This document shows, in pieces, positions 1 through 13,660 of a DNA stretch of 64,000 nucleotides. This DNA comes from Tenrec ecaudatus (Eukaryota > Chordata > Mammalia > Afrosoricida > Tenrecidae), in contig NC_134542.1 in assembly GCF_050624435.1 (NCBI RefSeq), positions 110,033,677 through 110,097,676 on the forward strand, given 5' to 3'. Numbering within the stretch: the stretch's first letter is position 1; each line of letters opens with the position of its first letter. The notes under the pieces were generated by a model. The model was not told where the DNA came from and did no database searches. It saw only the letters and a list, made by a program, of their open reading frames with translations. The position numbers and the translations under genes are program-made.

Positions 1-2036
1 CTGGTGATTTACTTCCATAGAGATTATTACCAAAAAATTCTATGCGACCATTCTACTGTCTTATGTGGTCTCTATAAGGTAGAATTCACTTGATTTCACC
101 CAACAGCAGCCCAGAAATAGAGCACTATAATCATACAACATGATTTTTTTTATCTAGAAATCAAGATTGCAAAGTAGAAGTTGACTTAAGCATCAGTTTG
201 ATGGCATTGAACCTCATACCCTATTTCCATTTTTTTACCTAACATATTAAAAATGACATTTTTTAAAATATTTGGCTGCCCATATATTAAGCATATCATA
301 CATGTTTCTGATTTATGAAGATTTATTTACTGATGCTTTAAAATCAGAAGGGAATCATTTTGAAACTTTCAAAGATATAGTTAGCAATTGTGGCACCTGA
401 GTTTAAATGGGGGAAGTGGTTAACATATTCTCAGAATTAAAGATGTTCTTTAGGAAATGATCCCTGTTTAGCAAGTTATCAAATACAGACCTGATTAAGC
501 AATCAAACTCCACTTTAGTTTCAGAGTAAAATGCTCACCATTCTGTCATTCAGTCTTTCTTTTATTACACCTCATTATTGTCACTTTAGATTCTTTCTTT
601 CTGTTCCAAATGATTTCCTGCCTTATGGCCGTCTGAGGAATGTAGTAGAAGGGTAAAGAATTAATTAAAGTTCTAATGGTGCCATTAGCAGTAAGTGAGC
701 ACTGTTAAAGCATTTCATCAGATGTTTTATAGCTAGTGAGGCATCATCCTTACCTGCATCCTTGAATACTGACCACCTGTTACCCATTCCCACAACATTG
801 GCCAAGCAGACTGACAGGCGCAATCTGGTCCCCAGTGCGTGGCCTACTGAAGCAATTGACAGGCAGTTTCCACAAAGGTAAACGGTGAAAGTAAATGAGA
901 TGGTAAATAGAATCTCTGGCAGGTGTTTAATGGAAAATTACTATTATAACCACACCAGAAGTTGTCAAATGAATGTATTAGATAGGCATATTTCTGTGGT
1001 ATTTGTTTTGTTCCACTGTTTGAAGACAGTAACTTTTGCAACAGATTCTGTCATACATTTGTAATTGACAGTGGGATTTGGGTAACTTGTGTTAAGAAGC
1101 ATACTGTTCTTGGTACCTGTGAAAAAGTATGTTGATTCTAAACCAATCATGGTTTAAAATGTAAAAGTGGGGCTTTCCAATAAGCCAAGGCTTTCTCTTC
1201 AATTTCATGAAGTCAGTTTCAGAGAAAACAAACGTCCAGGCCATGAAGTCGCAGATTTCATCGCATACAGCGATCTGTTGCTACGATATTACTCGACATG
1301 ATTTCTTCTGGGTATTGAGTAACACTGACTCTCTAATATGACTTATTAAATTATTGATTTGTTGCTTGTCTGTGCTGTAGGAAAGTCAGATGAAGATCAG
1401 CAGGACAGTATTTATAGGTTGCAGCTCATCTGTGGGAAGTAATCTATCTTCGTTAAGTTCAGTAAAAGTGATAGATGGCACTTGGCAGTGTAATGATGTG
1501 ATCACTCTACCAGGGCCTCTTTAAATCATAAGCTGCTGCATTCTGTTGTGTAGAGATGTAATCAGTTATACACCCCATTACGGATTTAATTCAGAATGTC
1601 AGTTGCAGGTGAAAAATGTGAGTATTTGTATATTAATATCATATTGTATTAATGTTCGCTTCATTTAAGTGTGCTATTCATTTGGAAATCATAAACTGTT
1701 GCTTCGTGAGGAGAATAAATTTCACCAAGATGTTAGGCATTTAAGTAAGAAAAGCCAAAGAAGAACTGCTGAACTTGAATTATGGGAAGGGCTTTGAATC
1801 AGTTCATTCTGTTGTGTCCCCACTCTTGAGAATTTGCATTCTCTCTCTCTCTCTCTCTCTTCATATATATATATACATACACACACACACATATATAATT
1901 AGTAAACATATATGATGTATTTATAATCTTAAAATTTACAATGTACGTAAATTATAATTAAATTATTTTAATATATTTTCATTCATATATATCATGGAAA
2001 TGCAAATTGACAGCAGGGAATCGATTCAGAATAACT
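1..2036. other. intronic DNA without identifiable elements
   Basis: Apart from the microsatellite at 1839-1897 I see nothing recognisable. The short open frames on both strands have no family resemblance, no codon-bias signal that I can judge and no splice context. Confidence 0.6.
1839..1897. repeat. compound (CT)n-(TA)n-(CA)n microsatellite
   Basis: About 20 bases of CT dinucleotides run directly into TA and then CA repeats. Confidence 0.9.
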
Positions 2037-2040
2037 ATTG

Positions 2041-2380
2041 GAAGCCTTAATTATGGTGTTGATGAAGAATACTGACTATGCAATGGAGTGCCAGAAAAGG
2101 CAGAGCTCTGTCTTGGAAGAAGTACGACCAGAATCTTCTTCAAAGCGAGGGTGGTGGTATTTCCTTTGACATACTTTGAACATGATCAGGAAGGATGAGC
2201 CTCTGCAGAAGGGCATGATACTTAGCCCAGGACAGCATCTGGTAGACTCATGGTGACATGGATTGCTACAATAAAGACTTCAAACGTAAGAATGGTGGTG
2301 GGCATGGGGAGAGTTTTAGTTCTATTGTACCTGGGTTTCTTAGAACTGGTAATGGACACAGTAGCATATAATAAGAGGCA
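2041..2380 (+). mobile_element. RTE/BovB-type LINE, 3'-terminal fragment
   Basis: Landmarks of the RTE 3' end appear in order. First comes the tail of the reverse-transcriptase ORF (cttggaagaagtacgaccag). Next is an atcaggaaggat block where the consensus has the atcagtccctggagaagg motif. Then follow a tggattgctacaata block and a decayed form of the 3' tail that is shared with the SINEs. It is very diverged and 5'-truncated. Confidence 0.7.
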
Positions 2381-4330
2381 TTTAGTACTGCTAATGTTTT
2401 CGTTTAATTTACTAGTGAAAAAATTTTTTTAACTTTATACCTATATGCTTACTTAATTAAATGTATTTCTCAATATTCTCAATATTTTCTATCAGAGGTA
2501 AATTTGATCTATTAATTCATCCCATATGTGCATGCACTTAAATTTTCAGGTTAACAATACCTGATTGGAACGTTGAGAAAATAATAACTGACACACATAT
2601 AAATAGGATGTAGAGAGTACACTATCTGTTTAACAGCTATTTATTAAGACAGTCTAAGAAGTTCATACAAATAACTGATTTTTAAATTTTTATTTCATAT
2701 CAATTTTGGTATATGGGATGATTTTCAGATATATAGAAAATATTAATTTCTATATCCTAAATTAATTTTAGGAAAATAAGGAAATCAAATAGAGATTAAT
2801 TTTTTAATTTCCTCTTTTAAATACACATATTATCCATAACTTAGAACAGAAATATTTATCATTTGAAAAGATTTCAATTTAAGGATAATTTTTATTGGCA
2901 TTACTATCTTTTGAAGATAGTTACACTAGATTTATAGATTATATTGATTCAAACACTAAGAATAGACATCAACATAAAAACTTGAATACATTTTATTCAA
3001 TGAAATTAATGATTCTACATAATTGAAGAAAATATGCATATTTAAAATGTTATAAATATACAAGTGCACACTTTTGTCAATTTTATTATGTTTCAGCTAC
3101 TTAAGGAGATTGAATGATTTCAGCAATTAAAAATGGAATTTTCACCCTTCCTGGGTCTTGCTTCTCCTGAATCATGCAATACTGTTTCCTACACACATCA
3201 GTTAGACATAAATGACACAGGCTGACTGACAAACCAGACAAATCTCAATTTAATCCCATCGATTGTACAGCCATCATTCAATGTTCATCTCAGTGAGCTA
3301 ACTCAATACTTGTCAGTTTTTAGTCACCATATTCAAATCAGTTTAGAATAGCCTTATTTTGTGAATACAACAAGATTCTTTCCTATCAGTGTTAAACTTC
3401 ATCATATAAAGGGAATATGATTTACTTGTGTGACTCATTTCAAAAAATCTATGAGGCTTAATGGAGGAAAGACAAGCAAAGTAAAGGATGAGAAAGGAAA
3501 ACATATATTCATCTAATGCATGAAACCATAATACGATTTAAATTTATAATATCAATATATTATGCTTGAAAATGTCTACATGGAAGACATATAGTAGTTA
3601 TTTTATTTAATCAATATGTCAACCTAGCATATATTTGCTTGACTTTTTTGTTTCTGCCAAAAATTCCATTCTCAATTTCATTTAAAATATTTAGAGTTTC
3701 CTAATATTTTCTGTGAAGTTTCTATAATATTTAATAAATAGTAAAGTAGAAATACATTTTATTTCACTTGTATTGAAAGCCTTTGTGATGCCATAATAAT
3801 GCCAACATTTGTTTCTATTATGTTTTCCACTAAACTATAAATACACATAAATAGTCTTATTTATCTTCATAGCACCCCTTGAGAAATTTCTGAACTGCTG
3901 GTTATTAACACAATGTTGTAAATGAGAAACAATATTATAAATGAGAAAAAATGAGAAATACAGTGATTCTCTCCTGGTCGCTCAGTCAAATAACAACAAA
4001 GATTGGATTAAAAATACGTTTCCAGTCTGTACTCAGGATCTTGACAGCTTAACAGGCTTGTAGCACCATAGATTTCTGCTCTCTACATTATTTCTGTCTT
4101 TTCCCCCATTTATGTTATTTATTAATATACTTCACTAAAAGAATGTTAAGAAAAACAAGGAAAATGTACATATACTATCATATATATCTGTGTATAGTTA
4201 TATATGATAATGCATATGTGTTTATATACATAGATTATCCTATATCTCTGTGTATGTTTATATATGATAATATCCCTAATTATATACACATATACACATA
4301 CTATCTAGTTCTAAATCATCACTAGTAAAT
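2381..4330. other. AT-rich intronic stretch
   Basis: No gene or clear transposon was seen. A 31-base segment at 4181-4211 (start tatatatctgtg) recurs 60 bases later at 4241-4271, a small tandem duplication in an AT/TG-rich patch. Confidence 0.6.
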
Positions 4331-4333
4331 GCT

Positions 4334-4495
4334 TGTTGCAGTTGTTAGGTGCTGTTGAGCTGATTCTGACTCGTAGGGACTTCATGGATATCAGACTAGA
4401 ACGCTCACTGATCCTATGCTGTCTTCACAATCATTGCTATGTTTGAACCCATTGTTGTACCCATCTTCTTAATGATGCACCTCATTTTTGGTGAC
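4334..4495 (-). mobile_element. RTE LINE 3' tail, antisense
   Basis: It begins gttgttaggtgctgttgagc, the reverse complement of the RTE/SINE end. It continues with cacaatcattgctatgtttg and cccattgttgtacccat, the antisense landmarks of the last 150 bases of RTE. It lies head-to-head with the long plus-strand RTE that follows. Confidence 0.75.
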
Positions 4496-4514
4496 ATTCA
4501 ACCAAAAATAATTC

Positions 4515-7500
4515 ATTCTAAAATTTTAGACACCCTGGAGGTGAAAAACTATTATCTCTGTAGGAAGAACACTAGTTACGCTCCATACACTTGCAGCCAG
4601 TCTGTTATGATCCTTTCATCAGACCAGCTACTGTGAGGAAGGAAGATGCTATCCATTTCTGAGGAAGTAGTCACTGCTGCCCTTATAAATAGCAGAGGAG
4701 ATTTGCCATATGAAATGCCAGAGATGTGCCCCTCAAGTAGGAAGACACTCACAATGTGACTGAGGAAAAGCAGCCTACTAGAGGAACGACCACAGTGACT
4801 GGAATACAGCACAGCCATTGAGACCTCTATTTGCTTAAGGGGCAGGACTCAGAATGAGAAGAAACAACTATACTTATTGATTGCTTATTTGACCTTGGAA
4901 TGCATTAAATATGAATTGAGGAAAAGAGTCATCAAAAATGAAATGGAATGCATAAAGATCATGTTCCTCCGCATTCGTGGGCTGGACTGGACTGGTACTG
5001 GTCCTTTTGAATCATAGTTATATGCTTTACTAGGCAAAGAAAGAAAATTCAAGAGGAATGGCATTGCATTCAACATCAAAAAGAACATTTCAAGATCGAC
5101 CTTGAGATACAATGGTATGTTTATAGAATAATATGTATATGCATACATGGAAATCCAGAAAATACTACTGTTATTGAAGTTTATGCACCGACCACCAAAT
5201 ATAGTGATGAAAAATTGAAAAGATATACCAATGTCTCCAGCCTGATATTTGATCCAATGTGGATAAGTTGGAAACAAAGAGGAAGGAGCAGCAGTTACAA
5301 AATACGGTTTGGGTGAAAGAAATGAAGCTGGAAATTCTATCCCTTGATAGAATTTTGCAGGACCAATGACTTATTTATTACAGCATCTGTACTTCTCTAG
5401 AGGTAATTCACCAAAATCAAATTAACTGCATCTGTAGGAAGAGTTGCAATGAGTCAGAATTGAATCGATGGCAGTGAGTGATTGAGTGGGAAGAGAGGAT
5501 AAAGAAGCTCAATGTCAGCAGCTAAAACACAACCAAGGGCTGACTGTGAAACAGACCAACGATTGGTCACAGATTAGTCCAGGTTGAAGCTGGAGAAAAT
5601 TCAAACAAGTCCATTTGTGCTAAAATGAAACCACGAGTATTTCCCACCTGAAATTCCAGAACATTTCAAGAACAGATGTGAAGTATTAAATACTAATGAT
5701 AGAAGAGCTGATGAGCTGTGGAATGATATCGAAAACATACATGAATTAAACAAAAGGTAATTGATAAGACAAGCAAGCAAACAAGAAAGAATGCATCAAA
5801 CTGGATGACAGGAGAGACTTTGAAGCGAGCTCTTTAATGGAGAGTAGCTAACGCAAATAGAAGAACTCTTGAAGTAAAAAATCCTTAGCAGAAAATGCCA
5901 AAGGGTAGCTCAGGAGGACAAAGTAAAGCATTCTAATGAAATAGATCTAGGGTTAGGGAACCAAAATGGAAGAATAAGTTCAGCTTATATTAAACTGAAT
6001 GAGATAAAGGAAAAAATCAAGCCTCCCGTTGCAATATTGAAAGGGTTCATGGGTAATATATTGAATGATGCCGGAAGCATCAAAAGAAGATGGAGAGAGC
6101 GCACAGTCTGTACCAAAAAGAATTCGTGGACATTCAACTATTTCTAGAAGTGCATGTGATCAAGAACCAATGGTCCTGAAGGAAGAAGTCCAAGCTGCAC
6201 AGAGGCATTAGCCAAAAACAAGGTTCCAGAATGGACAAAATATCAATTCAAGTATTTCAACAGGCTGATGAAGTACTGGATGTACTCATTTGTCTATGCA
6301 ACAAAAATTGGAAGACAGTTACCTGCCCATTTGTACCCATTTCAAAGAGTGGTGGCACCGCGGAGTGCCCAAAATATAGAACACTACCACATGCGATTAC
6401 AATTGTGTTAAAGACCATCCCACAACTGTTGCAGCAATACACTGACAGGGAGCAGCCAGAGTTTTGGGCTAGATGTGGAAGAGGATGTGGAGCCAGGGAT
6501 CTATATCATTGTGGATGTCATGGCTGAAAACAGAGAATATCAGAAAGATGTTGACTTCTGTTTTATTGATTATGCTAAAGCATTAGACCGTGTGGGCTTT
6601 AAAAACTATGAATAGCCTTGAAATGAATGGGAACTCCAGAACACTTGAGTGTGCTCATGCAGAACTTGTACAGGGATCAACAGATAGCAGTGCAAGCAGA
6701 ACAAGGGAATACTGCATGGTTTGAAATCCGGGAAGGTGCGCCTCAGTTGTATCCCCTTACCACACTGATTTAATCTCTATGCTGAATAAGTAACAAGAGA
6801 AGCTGAGCTACATGAAGAACATGACATTAGGATTGAAGGAAGACTTCTTAAGAACCTGTGATATGGAGTGTACACAATCTTGCTTACTGAAAATGAGGAA
6901 AACACTAGCTGAAGAAGATCAAAGATTACATTCTTCATTATAGATCATAACTCACTGTGAAGAAAACCCAAATCCTCACAACTGAATAGTTAACATCATG
7001 ATAAAGGGAGAAAAGATTGGAGTTACCAAGTCATCTAGCTTGGACCCATGATTACCGCTCAGGGAATCAGTGGTTAAGAGATCCACTGATGCATTGCATT
7101 GGGTAAATCTGCAAAAGACCTCTTTGAAGTGTGGAAAAGCAAGGAAATGACTTTGAGAACTAACCCCAAGTCATGGCAGTTTTAATTGCCTCATAAGCAT
7201 GTGCACGTTTTACATTGAATAAGGAAGACTGAAGAGGAATGTGTGCATTTGAGTTACGGTGCTGAATATTGAAGCACGATGGACTGACTGCCAAAAGAAT
7301 AAACAAATCTGTCTTGGGAGAAGTTGTATTACAGCTCAAATTCTGAGCACCGTGGTTTTCTATGGACGTCAGTGATCGTCCAAAATCCATTTGCAGAGTT
7401 CACATGTCAATTAAATTTCCCTTGTATTCTTTCTGATCATTACCTGAGCATGTGATAACGGTAGACTACCTCCACCCGTCCCCAGGCAGCCCAGCAATGG

Positions 7501-8135
7501 ACAGTGTCCTAGGAGCTTCCCTGGGTGTTTCCGTGATGGACTGTTCTAGTGGTTGCCTGATCAGTCCGCCTTGACTGCCTTCATCACAAGGGACTGGGCC
7601 AACCCTGTAAGCTCTTACGTCTAACAATGTAGACGTCCCAATCATGCCACTCTCCCTGCTTCTATAGGCACCTGTAACTGTATTGTATTCATCTGCCACC
7701 AAGCATGGATGTGTGACAATTTGGAGAATCCTTGGATATAATTTTGACCCAGTGATCATGGCCTTCCTCATCCAGTTGATTTGTCTGTATTTTGTGTTGT
7801 TTTTGCCTCTTTTAAGACTTAAGTAAATGGTCTCCTTAAACTACATTTGAGATTGCTGTACCCAACAAAGTACAGATAAATGCTCGTTGGTGGCAAGGTT
7901 GGAGATTGAAACATTGGACTTATTCTCCGGACAGTTCAGTCTCAGGAAAAGAAGAATAGAAGGGCAGTGGATAAAAGAAGACCCTTAAGGAGATGGCTGG
8001 TCACAGTGGCCTTAGAAAGGAGCTCACACCTAACAATTGTTGGAGCAGGGCTGGCTTGTGTGACCTGGCATTCCGTGGTTCAGAGTGTCACCCCAAGTCA
8101 CAACTGGCTTGAAGGCACCTAACCACAAAAGCAGC
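4515..8135 (+). mobile_element. near full-length, inactive RTE/BovB-type LINE, interrupted by an insertion at about 7345-7870
   Basis: The element reads in order: 5' leader (ttataaatagcagaggagat near 4684); start of the apurinic-type endonuclease region (gaatgagaagaaacaact, aaaaatgaaatggaatgca); the mid-ORF GTPEHL-like region near 6640; the reverse transcriptase; and a 3' tail ending ggcacctaaccacaaaag. Such LINEs encode one protein with endonuclease and reverse transcriptase domains. Here the frame is broken many times; the longest relic is about 98 codons at 6231-6524. At 6853-6885 the catalytic Tyr-Ala-Asp-Asp stretch has decayed: a stop replaces the preceding Arg, and both Asp codons are lost (Y-G-V-Y). 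It is a fossil in sense orientation to LRP1B. Assignment rests on remembered consensus order. Confidence 0.85.
7345..7870. other. unidentified ~525-bp insertion inside the RTE copy
   Basis: RTE sequence stops just after gagaagttgtattacag and resumes at about 7876 (gctcgttggtggcaagg) at the next expected RTE position. The intervening segment therefore looks inserted. It is less AT-rich than its surroundings. I do not recognise it, and its open frame on the minus strand (7466-7771) resembles no family I know. Confidence 0.5.
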
Positions 8136-10307
8136 CATCTGAGATATCTTTAGATTCATCACCAATAGAAAATAATTTCTTCACAGATATTTAAAATTTT
8201 TCATTTGGTAAAAAGACACTTAAGCCCGGCACATTGTTAATTTTAAAACTAAAATTAAATTACTACTATTTCACCCAGAATTTCAATATATAATGGTATT
8301 TCCCAGTTGTCTTCTTCCTCACTCCCTCCCCAGCATTCTTGGTCTCTGACTCAATGAACAGAAAACAGACTTTCACATGTTTGGTTGGAAAGTACACTGC
8401 TTGCATAATAACAGGATTTCTTTAGTTAATTTATTTTAGGACTTCTGTCCTGAATGTGAGTGGTTTTTGTGTTCTTATCTATTTTTGTTATGTTTTCCTA
8501 ACTTGTGCAGCATGGTGAAAAGCACACACATGCGTACACACACACACACACAGAGCCACAGAGCAGGGGTGGAGGGGTGGGGAGTCTTCACTCTTCAATC
8601 CTGCACATCTGTGTTCCTAATTCTTCCTAACTAATGGAGAGGTAAAAGATTGTTTGATTTTTTGGCTGTATTTGCTTACTGTCACATAATTATTTTAATT
8701 CTCACTCAAACGTTTTAAATTTACCCAATGTACTGCATTGTACTATATTAATAAGTACGATTTCATGGTCTCTCTTTCTGAGAGAGGTTGACTATTGGTG
8801 GTGTTCCTGTACATTTTGTTCCTTTCACTCTACAGCTTTTGCAGACCTGTTCATTTTTATGCGACCTTCCCAGATTTTTTTCTTTTAATCTTATTTTCAT
8901 AATTTTTTTCCTTATATTCTAAAACCAGATAATTCTTTGATCTGCCTTATTTCATCCAATTACATATAGATGTGTGAATAAATTCTAAACATACATGTTT
9001 TTGCATTTCTTTGCCACAACTTCTCTTTTGACTGAAAAATAAATGATAAAGTTAGTTAATACACATTCACAATTAGAGTATAATTTCAAAATGAAAGAAA
9101 AAATAAGTATTTTTTTCTTAACTTGGGTTTGTAAAATTTTATATAGCATTAACTAGAAATGTGCTCATAGGATTTTTCAAAGCTTTAGTTTATTCTTATT
9201 CAATATTGCATATTATATAAATATAGGAAAGTGTTCAATAATTTTAAAGTGTTTCTATTAGTTAATAATTTATTGATTCATAGCAATAATTTAAGGGAAC
9301 TGTAAAATTAAATCTGATGACTGCTAGACTTCTCAAAGGAAAACCAACTTCCTAATTATTTCATCAAAAATAATTATTTTCTTGACACTATGATTGTCAT
9401 TCCATAGCGTTTTTATCTCAATCGAAAGTCCTTAACCTCATTTTAAACTGAGAAGTCAGTACAGTGTTGATACATGTGAGTATATAGTCTTACCTGAGAT
9501 ATTAATTTGCCCTGGATCATTTGAAGGGCAAAGATAAACTTGATTTCAGGTAAGATAAGAAAAGATCCAAAGAAAACTCCCTAAATGTAAGTAATATCTT
9601 AAATCCTTTATTGTGGAAAATAATCCATCACTGATTTTTTTTACTCTGGGGAATATTAAAGGAGCCCTCGTGTTCTTGTCAGTTACACTTCCATCTTTTA
9701 ACCGCAAAGACTTCCGTTCAAATACACTGGCTGCTCCGTGGAGAACCGTGAGGCTATTTCCAATGCGATTGGCCGACACAGAAACTGAAGAAACACCTCT
9801 CCTCTGTCCTACAAAGGATCACGAGGAATCGCAGTTGATTTCTGTGGAGTGACTCTGGGGGAACATTGACACAGTGCTTTTTGCTTGTTTGTTTGTTTAC
9901 ATATTAGATAAATTTAATAGCTAACTTTGTGCTATAGTAACCTATTTTTAACTTTATAAACTCTTCTCTAGGGTTCTTTTTTTGCTATTATCAATTTTTA
10001 TGTGAAATGCAGTTACAGATACTTCAGTGCTCCTCTTCTGGATAGAGTACAATTAAGATACTCACTTTCTACCATGAGTTTTTGGAAATGTGAATCAAAG
10101 GACAGACACTGCTTGTGTGTGTCGTCAAACCAAAGAAACAAAAGCCAAGCCAAATGAACATTGGGTTCTTAGGTGATAAATGGCCTCCACTACTAAAACA
10201 GTGCCTAGCACATAATAAGTGTTCCATAAATTTTGGATATTAATTCGATATTTTATAAGCTTTATGAGTTCTGAATCTTCACATCTTCAACATTTGTGTG
10301 ACCCACC
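8136..10307. other. AT-rich intronic DNA
   Basis: No gene or confident transposon was seen, apart from a short CA microsatellite at 8521-8552. Confidence 0.6.
8521..8552. repeat. (CA)n microsatellite
   Basis: Interrupted CA dinucleotide run. Confidence 0.85.
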
Positions 10308-10458
10308 TCCAGAGAAAAGAGAGGAAGTTCCCAGAATCCTCATGAGAAAGCCACGCCCACAAGGAGGCATCATCAGACTGTAACCTGATTGACAGGCTAG
10401 ACTCCACCCCTACACTTATTTATCAAGTTGACATGAAATTATTCAACTACTACAGCCA
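10308..10458 (-). mobile_element. LTR-like repeat family A, fragment
   Basis: It shares the block gcccacaaggaggc, then attgacaggctagactccac, then a decayed gacatgaaattat tail and a final ctaca. These occur in the same order in the copies at 19.4, 28.0 and 33.1 kb. Only the part nearest the right end survives. Confidence 0.65.
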
Positions 10459-11700
10459 GGGAATTCTATGACCGTAAAACCCAATCATGGAAAGTTTTGC
10501 ATGCCAAAGAAAGGAAGAATGAATACCACAAAGAAATGTCTAAAATGTGTTTAAAAGGGGGAAATGTCAAGCAAAGGTTGCACTAGATTATTTTGAACCA
10601 AGATATGCCCTTCCTTCATTATTATTTTTTATTTCTTAAGAGAGAAATATGACATGTAAATTGAGAAAGGTTCAACACTGGAGAATGATGATGGAATTTG
10701 GAGGAAAAGAGATAAGAATACAGCGTTCCTTAAAATGGTCACTAGGTTGTACATTTTTGGTTGGCTTTCTAACACAGATTATATGCATTGATCATACAAT
10801 AGGTGACAGATTGAGTGCTCTAACGCTGAGATGTCAAAAGGAGAGTATGTTTAGGGGTGAACAATAATCATGAAAAGGTTAAGTCATAGGAGAGGAAGAG
10901 AACCAAGGGTTGTTGGTTTTGTTTAGCTTTTTAAGAGAAGGTGCTGCTAATATGTGGATCTTAGATTAGAAAAAAATGTCAGCAGTTAAGAATGATGCAC
11001 ATAAATAAATAAAAGCTATAACAAATAACTTCTAAATCCCTAAGTTTGAAGATTTGGAGGTAAATGAACAATTGTGAAATTTTAAACGTTTGTGGTGAAA
11101 CAAACATAAAAATAGTGAGAAATGGAAATCAATAAATGAATTCCATGTAACCAGATGATTAGTATGGAGAGCAGGAGAAATTTGAGGAAATTTTAATCAG
11201 AATTCCTGTGTGATTGAAGTAAATTTGGTGATGGATTCTTTTTAAATATATATATACATATATTTCTCTGAATTTTTTTCTCTCTTAAAATTTATAGCAT
11301 ACAATTTGGCATGAATAAAATACTTTAGTAAAAAATTATTCTAGTGTAGAGTCATCTGTTTTCAACACTATCTCTTATTTTACATGCTGAACACATAGTA
11401 TACATTTAATAAATAGAGATTTATTTTATCTGGATTATGCTTTAGGGCATTTAACACTGCTGCTTCTTTTACTTTTATGAGCATTGATCAAGTATGCTAT
11501 GTTTCTCCTCCTCTTGATCTCTTTAAATTAAATTTTATTTATTTCAAGCTATTTGGTACCTGTTATAAAGTGAGTTACTTTTTCTATCTACATTTTAGCC
11601 ATTAAAATGCTCTTTGTGTATTGTAGGATTTTAATAGTGTACACATGTTATTTATGGTACTTACATGTAATGAGCTTATTACAGGTGTATATAAAAACTC
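10459..11700. other. AT-rich intronic DNA
   Basis: I see no gene or repeat that I can name in this stretch. Confidence 0.55.
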
Positions 11701-11702
11701 AA

Positions 11703-11800
11703 GCCCATGCTAGCTGCCATTGAGTAATTACACCGGCAGCCCTACAGGCCAGTGTAGAACTACCCACAGTGTTTCAAAGGCTGTAATTTTCTTGGTAGCC
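11703..11800 (-). mobile_element. AfroSINE-like SINE, antisense fragment
   Basis: It carries ctgccattgagt, then cctacaggccagtgtagaac, then ttcaaaggctgtaatttt. This is the reverse complement of the SINE's 3' half. Confidence 0.6.
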
Positions 11801-12067
11801 AATTTCCACGTCTTTCTCCTGTGTCCAAAATGCTGACCTTTCCGTTAGCAGCCACACTCATAATGACTGTCCCCTATAAGCACGGGAAACATCAATTCCA
11901 GAATGCAAGAAGCGAAATTAAAATATATTGTTACAAAGTCATAGAAACCTCTATTAACCAAAGATATAAAAATGTGGAGATGTTGTTTCTTGACCCTGCA
12001 TTCCGCCTCATTCTGTACACTTCTGAAGGCAGGGTTGCTCTTGCCCTCTCTCAGGCCCCTTCCCCAG

Positions 12068-12180
12068 AGGGTCCCTGGTGCCTTTGCTTGTGAAAAGCTG
12101 GTCTGTGAATCACAAAGTCAGCAGTTTGAAACTACCAGCCGCTCCAGGTAGGAAAAATGATGAGGTGTTCTTCACCCTTT
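12068..12180 (+). mobile_element. AfroSINE-like SINE, tRNA-related half
   Basis: It reads gtccctggtgcc, aagtcagcagtttgaaac, taccagccgctcc: the tRNA-like head with a B-box-like stretch. The tail is lost or unrecognisable. Confidence 0.7.
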
Positions 12181-13660
12181 CTCAAAGAATTCAACACTCT
12201 TTCCTGGACCAAGATGGCAGTTTGGCATGCTCGGATCATGTTCCTAGGAAGGATCCGTTGAGTTTTGCAAACAAAAAGCAGTCTGTAGGGTAGGATGAAG
12301 ACTGTAGTGTGGATGGGTAAGAATTCCTAGCCAAGTTCTCACAGCACTTTCTGGCCTGTCCTTAAAATGAGGACGAGATGCTTTACTGTTAAGCAACAGC
12401 ACCATGGCTTCACTGTCTTGGCCTTTTTTTTAACCAGTGAAGTTTGCATCCCCTTGGAAACCACTGTTTGGATTTTTTTTTAAGTCACTCTAAGTAGACA
12501 CATGCCAGTGTATTCCTGATGCTACTCGGAGAAATGTGTGCAGCCACACATTCTTCATAGAGATGTGATTGAACACATGGTGTTTGGAAAACTACTTTCC
12601 ACATGAATTTGAATTCTAGTAGCAATCCTTTTAGAATTATACTCAGACTGTTACCTTTAAATCTTCTTCCTTCCTTCCTTTATCTAAATGAAATCTAGAA
12701 ACTTTTTATATTGCTTTGAATGTCAAAGTAGTCTACATATTTCCTTGAAACTAAATGCTTCCTCCATTTCTTCCATTTCATTCAATTTTTCAGTACTAAT
12801 CTTTATTCTTTTTTTTGGTAAAATTTAGCCAAAGAGACTCAATCCTTTTCTGTATAACCCTCGCCATCAGGAACAGCCATTTTTGTTTTGCTTTTTTTAC
12901 TTCTTATCCCTTAAAAATCTCATATTCATTTATTATTCTTCCTTTCCCATGCCTAATTATAGTTTTCTATTTCACATGAAATATTTTTGATGCTTTATCA
13001 TTTTCCATTAGACTCACCAACTTCCTACAAAAAGATCATCCAATATTTGCATTGCTATATTAAAATAAAACTATAATCCGACCACCTTATGCAGGCTCAA
13101 ATGTCTGAACTTCTTGCAGGGATTGAAGAACAAATAAGCTGAAGCCCAACTGCTTGTTTAAAATAGAGAACTATATTAACAGATGCTGATTGTAGCCTCT
13201 TAGAGTTCAGAAACACACTTTCGGAATTTTTATTCTTTCTAGTATTCTACCTGTACATGGACGGATTTGATAATGTATTCAATAGAACATCAAGAAGTAT
13301 TTGTATTATTAGGCACTATTTGCAGCTAGCCTTGTGTTGAACAAACTAGTAATAACACTACTACTACTACTAATACTTATAATAACATATTGTGAGCCCT
13401 TGCACATAATCCTACAGATCATTTATGATTTTGGTGTTTCTGTTATCCTCATATCAGAGACAAAGAAACAAAAACATAGGTTAGTTGAATTGTCAATGGT
13501 CATATAGTTTGTGAAATTATAGTGCAGAAGTGCAAGACATTATCTGAATCTAGAGTATGTACTCTTATTTATTACCCCAAATGACTCTCCAACATTTTGT
13601 CTTGGACTGGTAACCAATAAAGGGTAAATGTACCCTTTCAATCAATTTATGATAGTCGAG
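12181..13660. other. intronic DNA without identifiable elements
   Basis: AT-rich, with a short ACT trinucleotide run near 13360. Nothing else was recognised. Confidence 0.55.

Noticed and set aside
4885..5277. 130-codon minus-strand open frame
   Set aside because: It is antisense to the RTE endonuclease region.
13360..13372. ACT trinucleotide run
   Set aside because: Only about four units; too short to matter.
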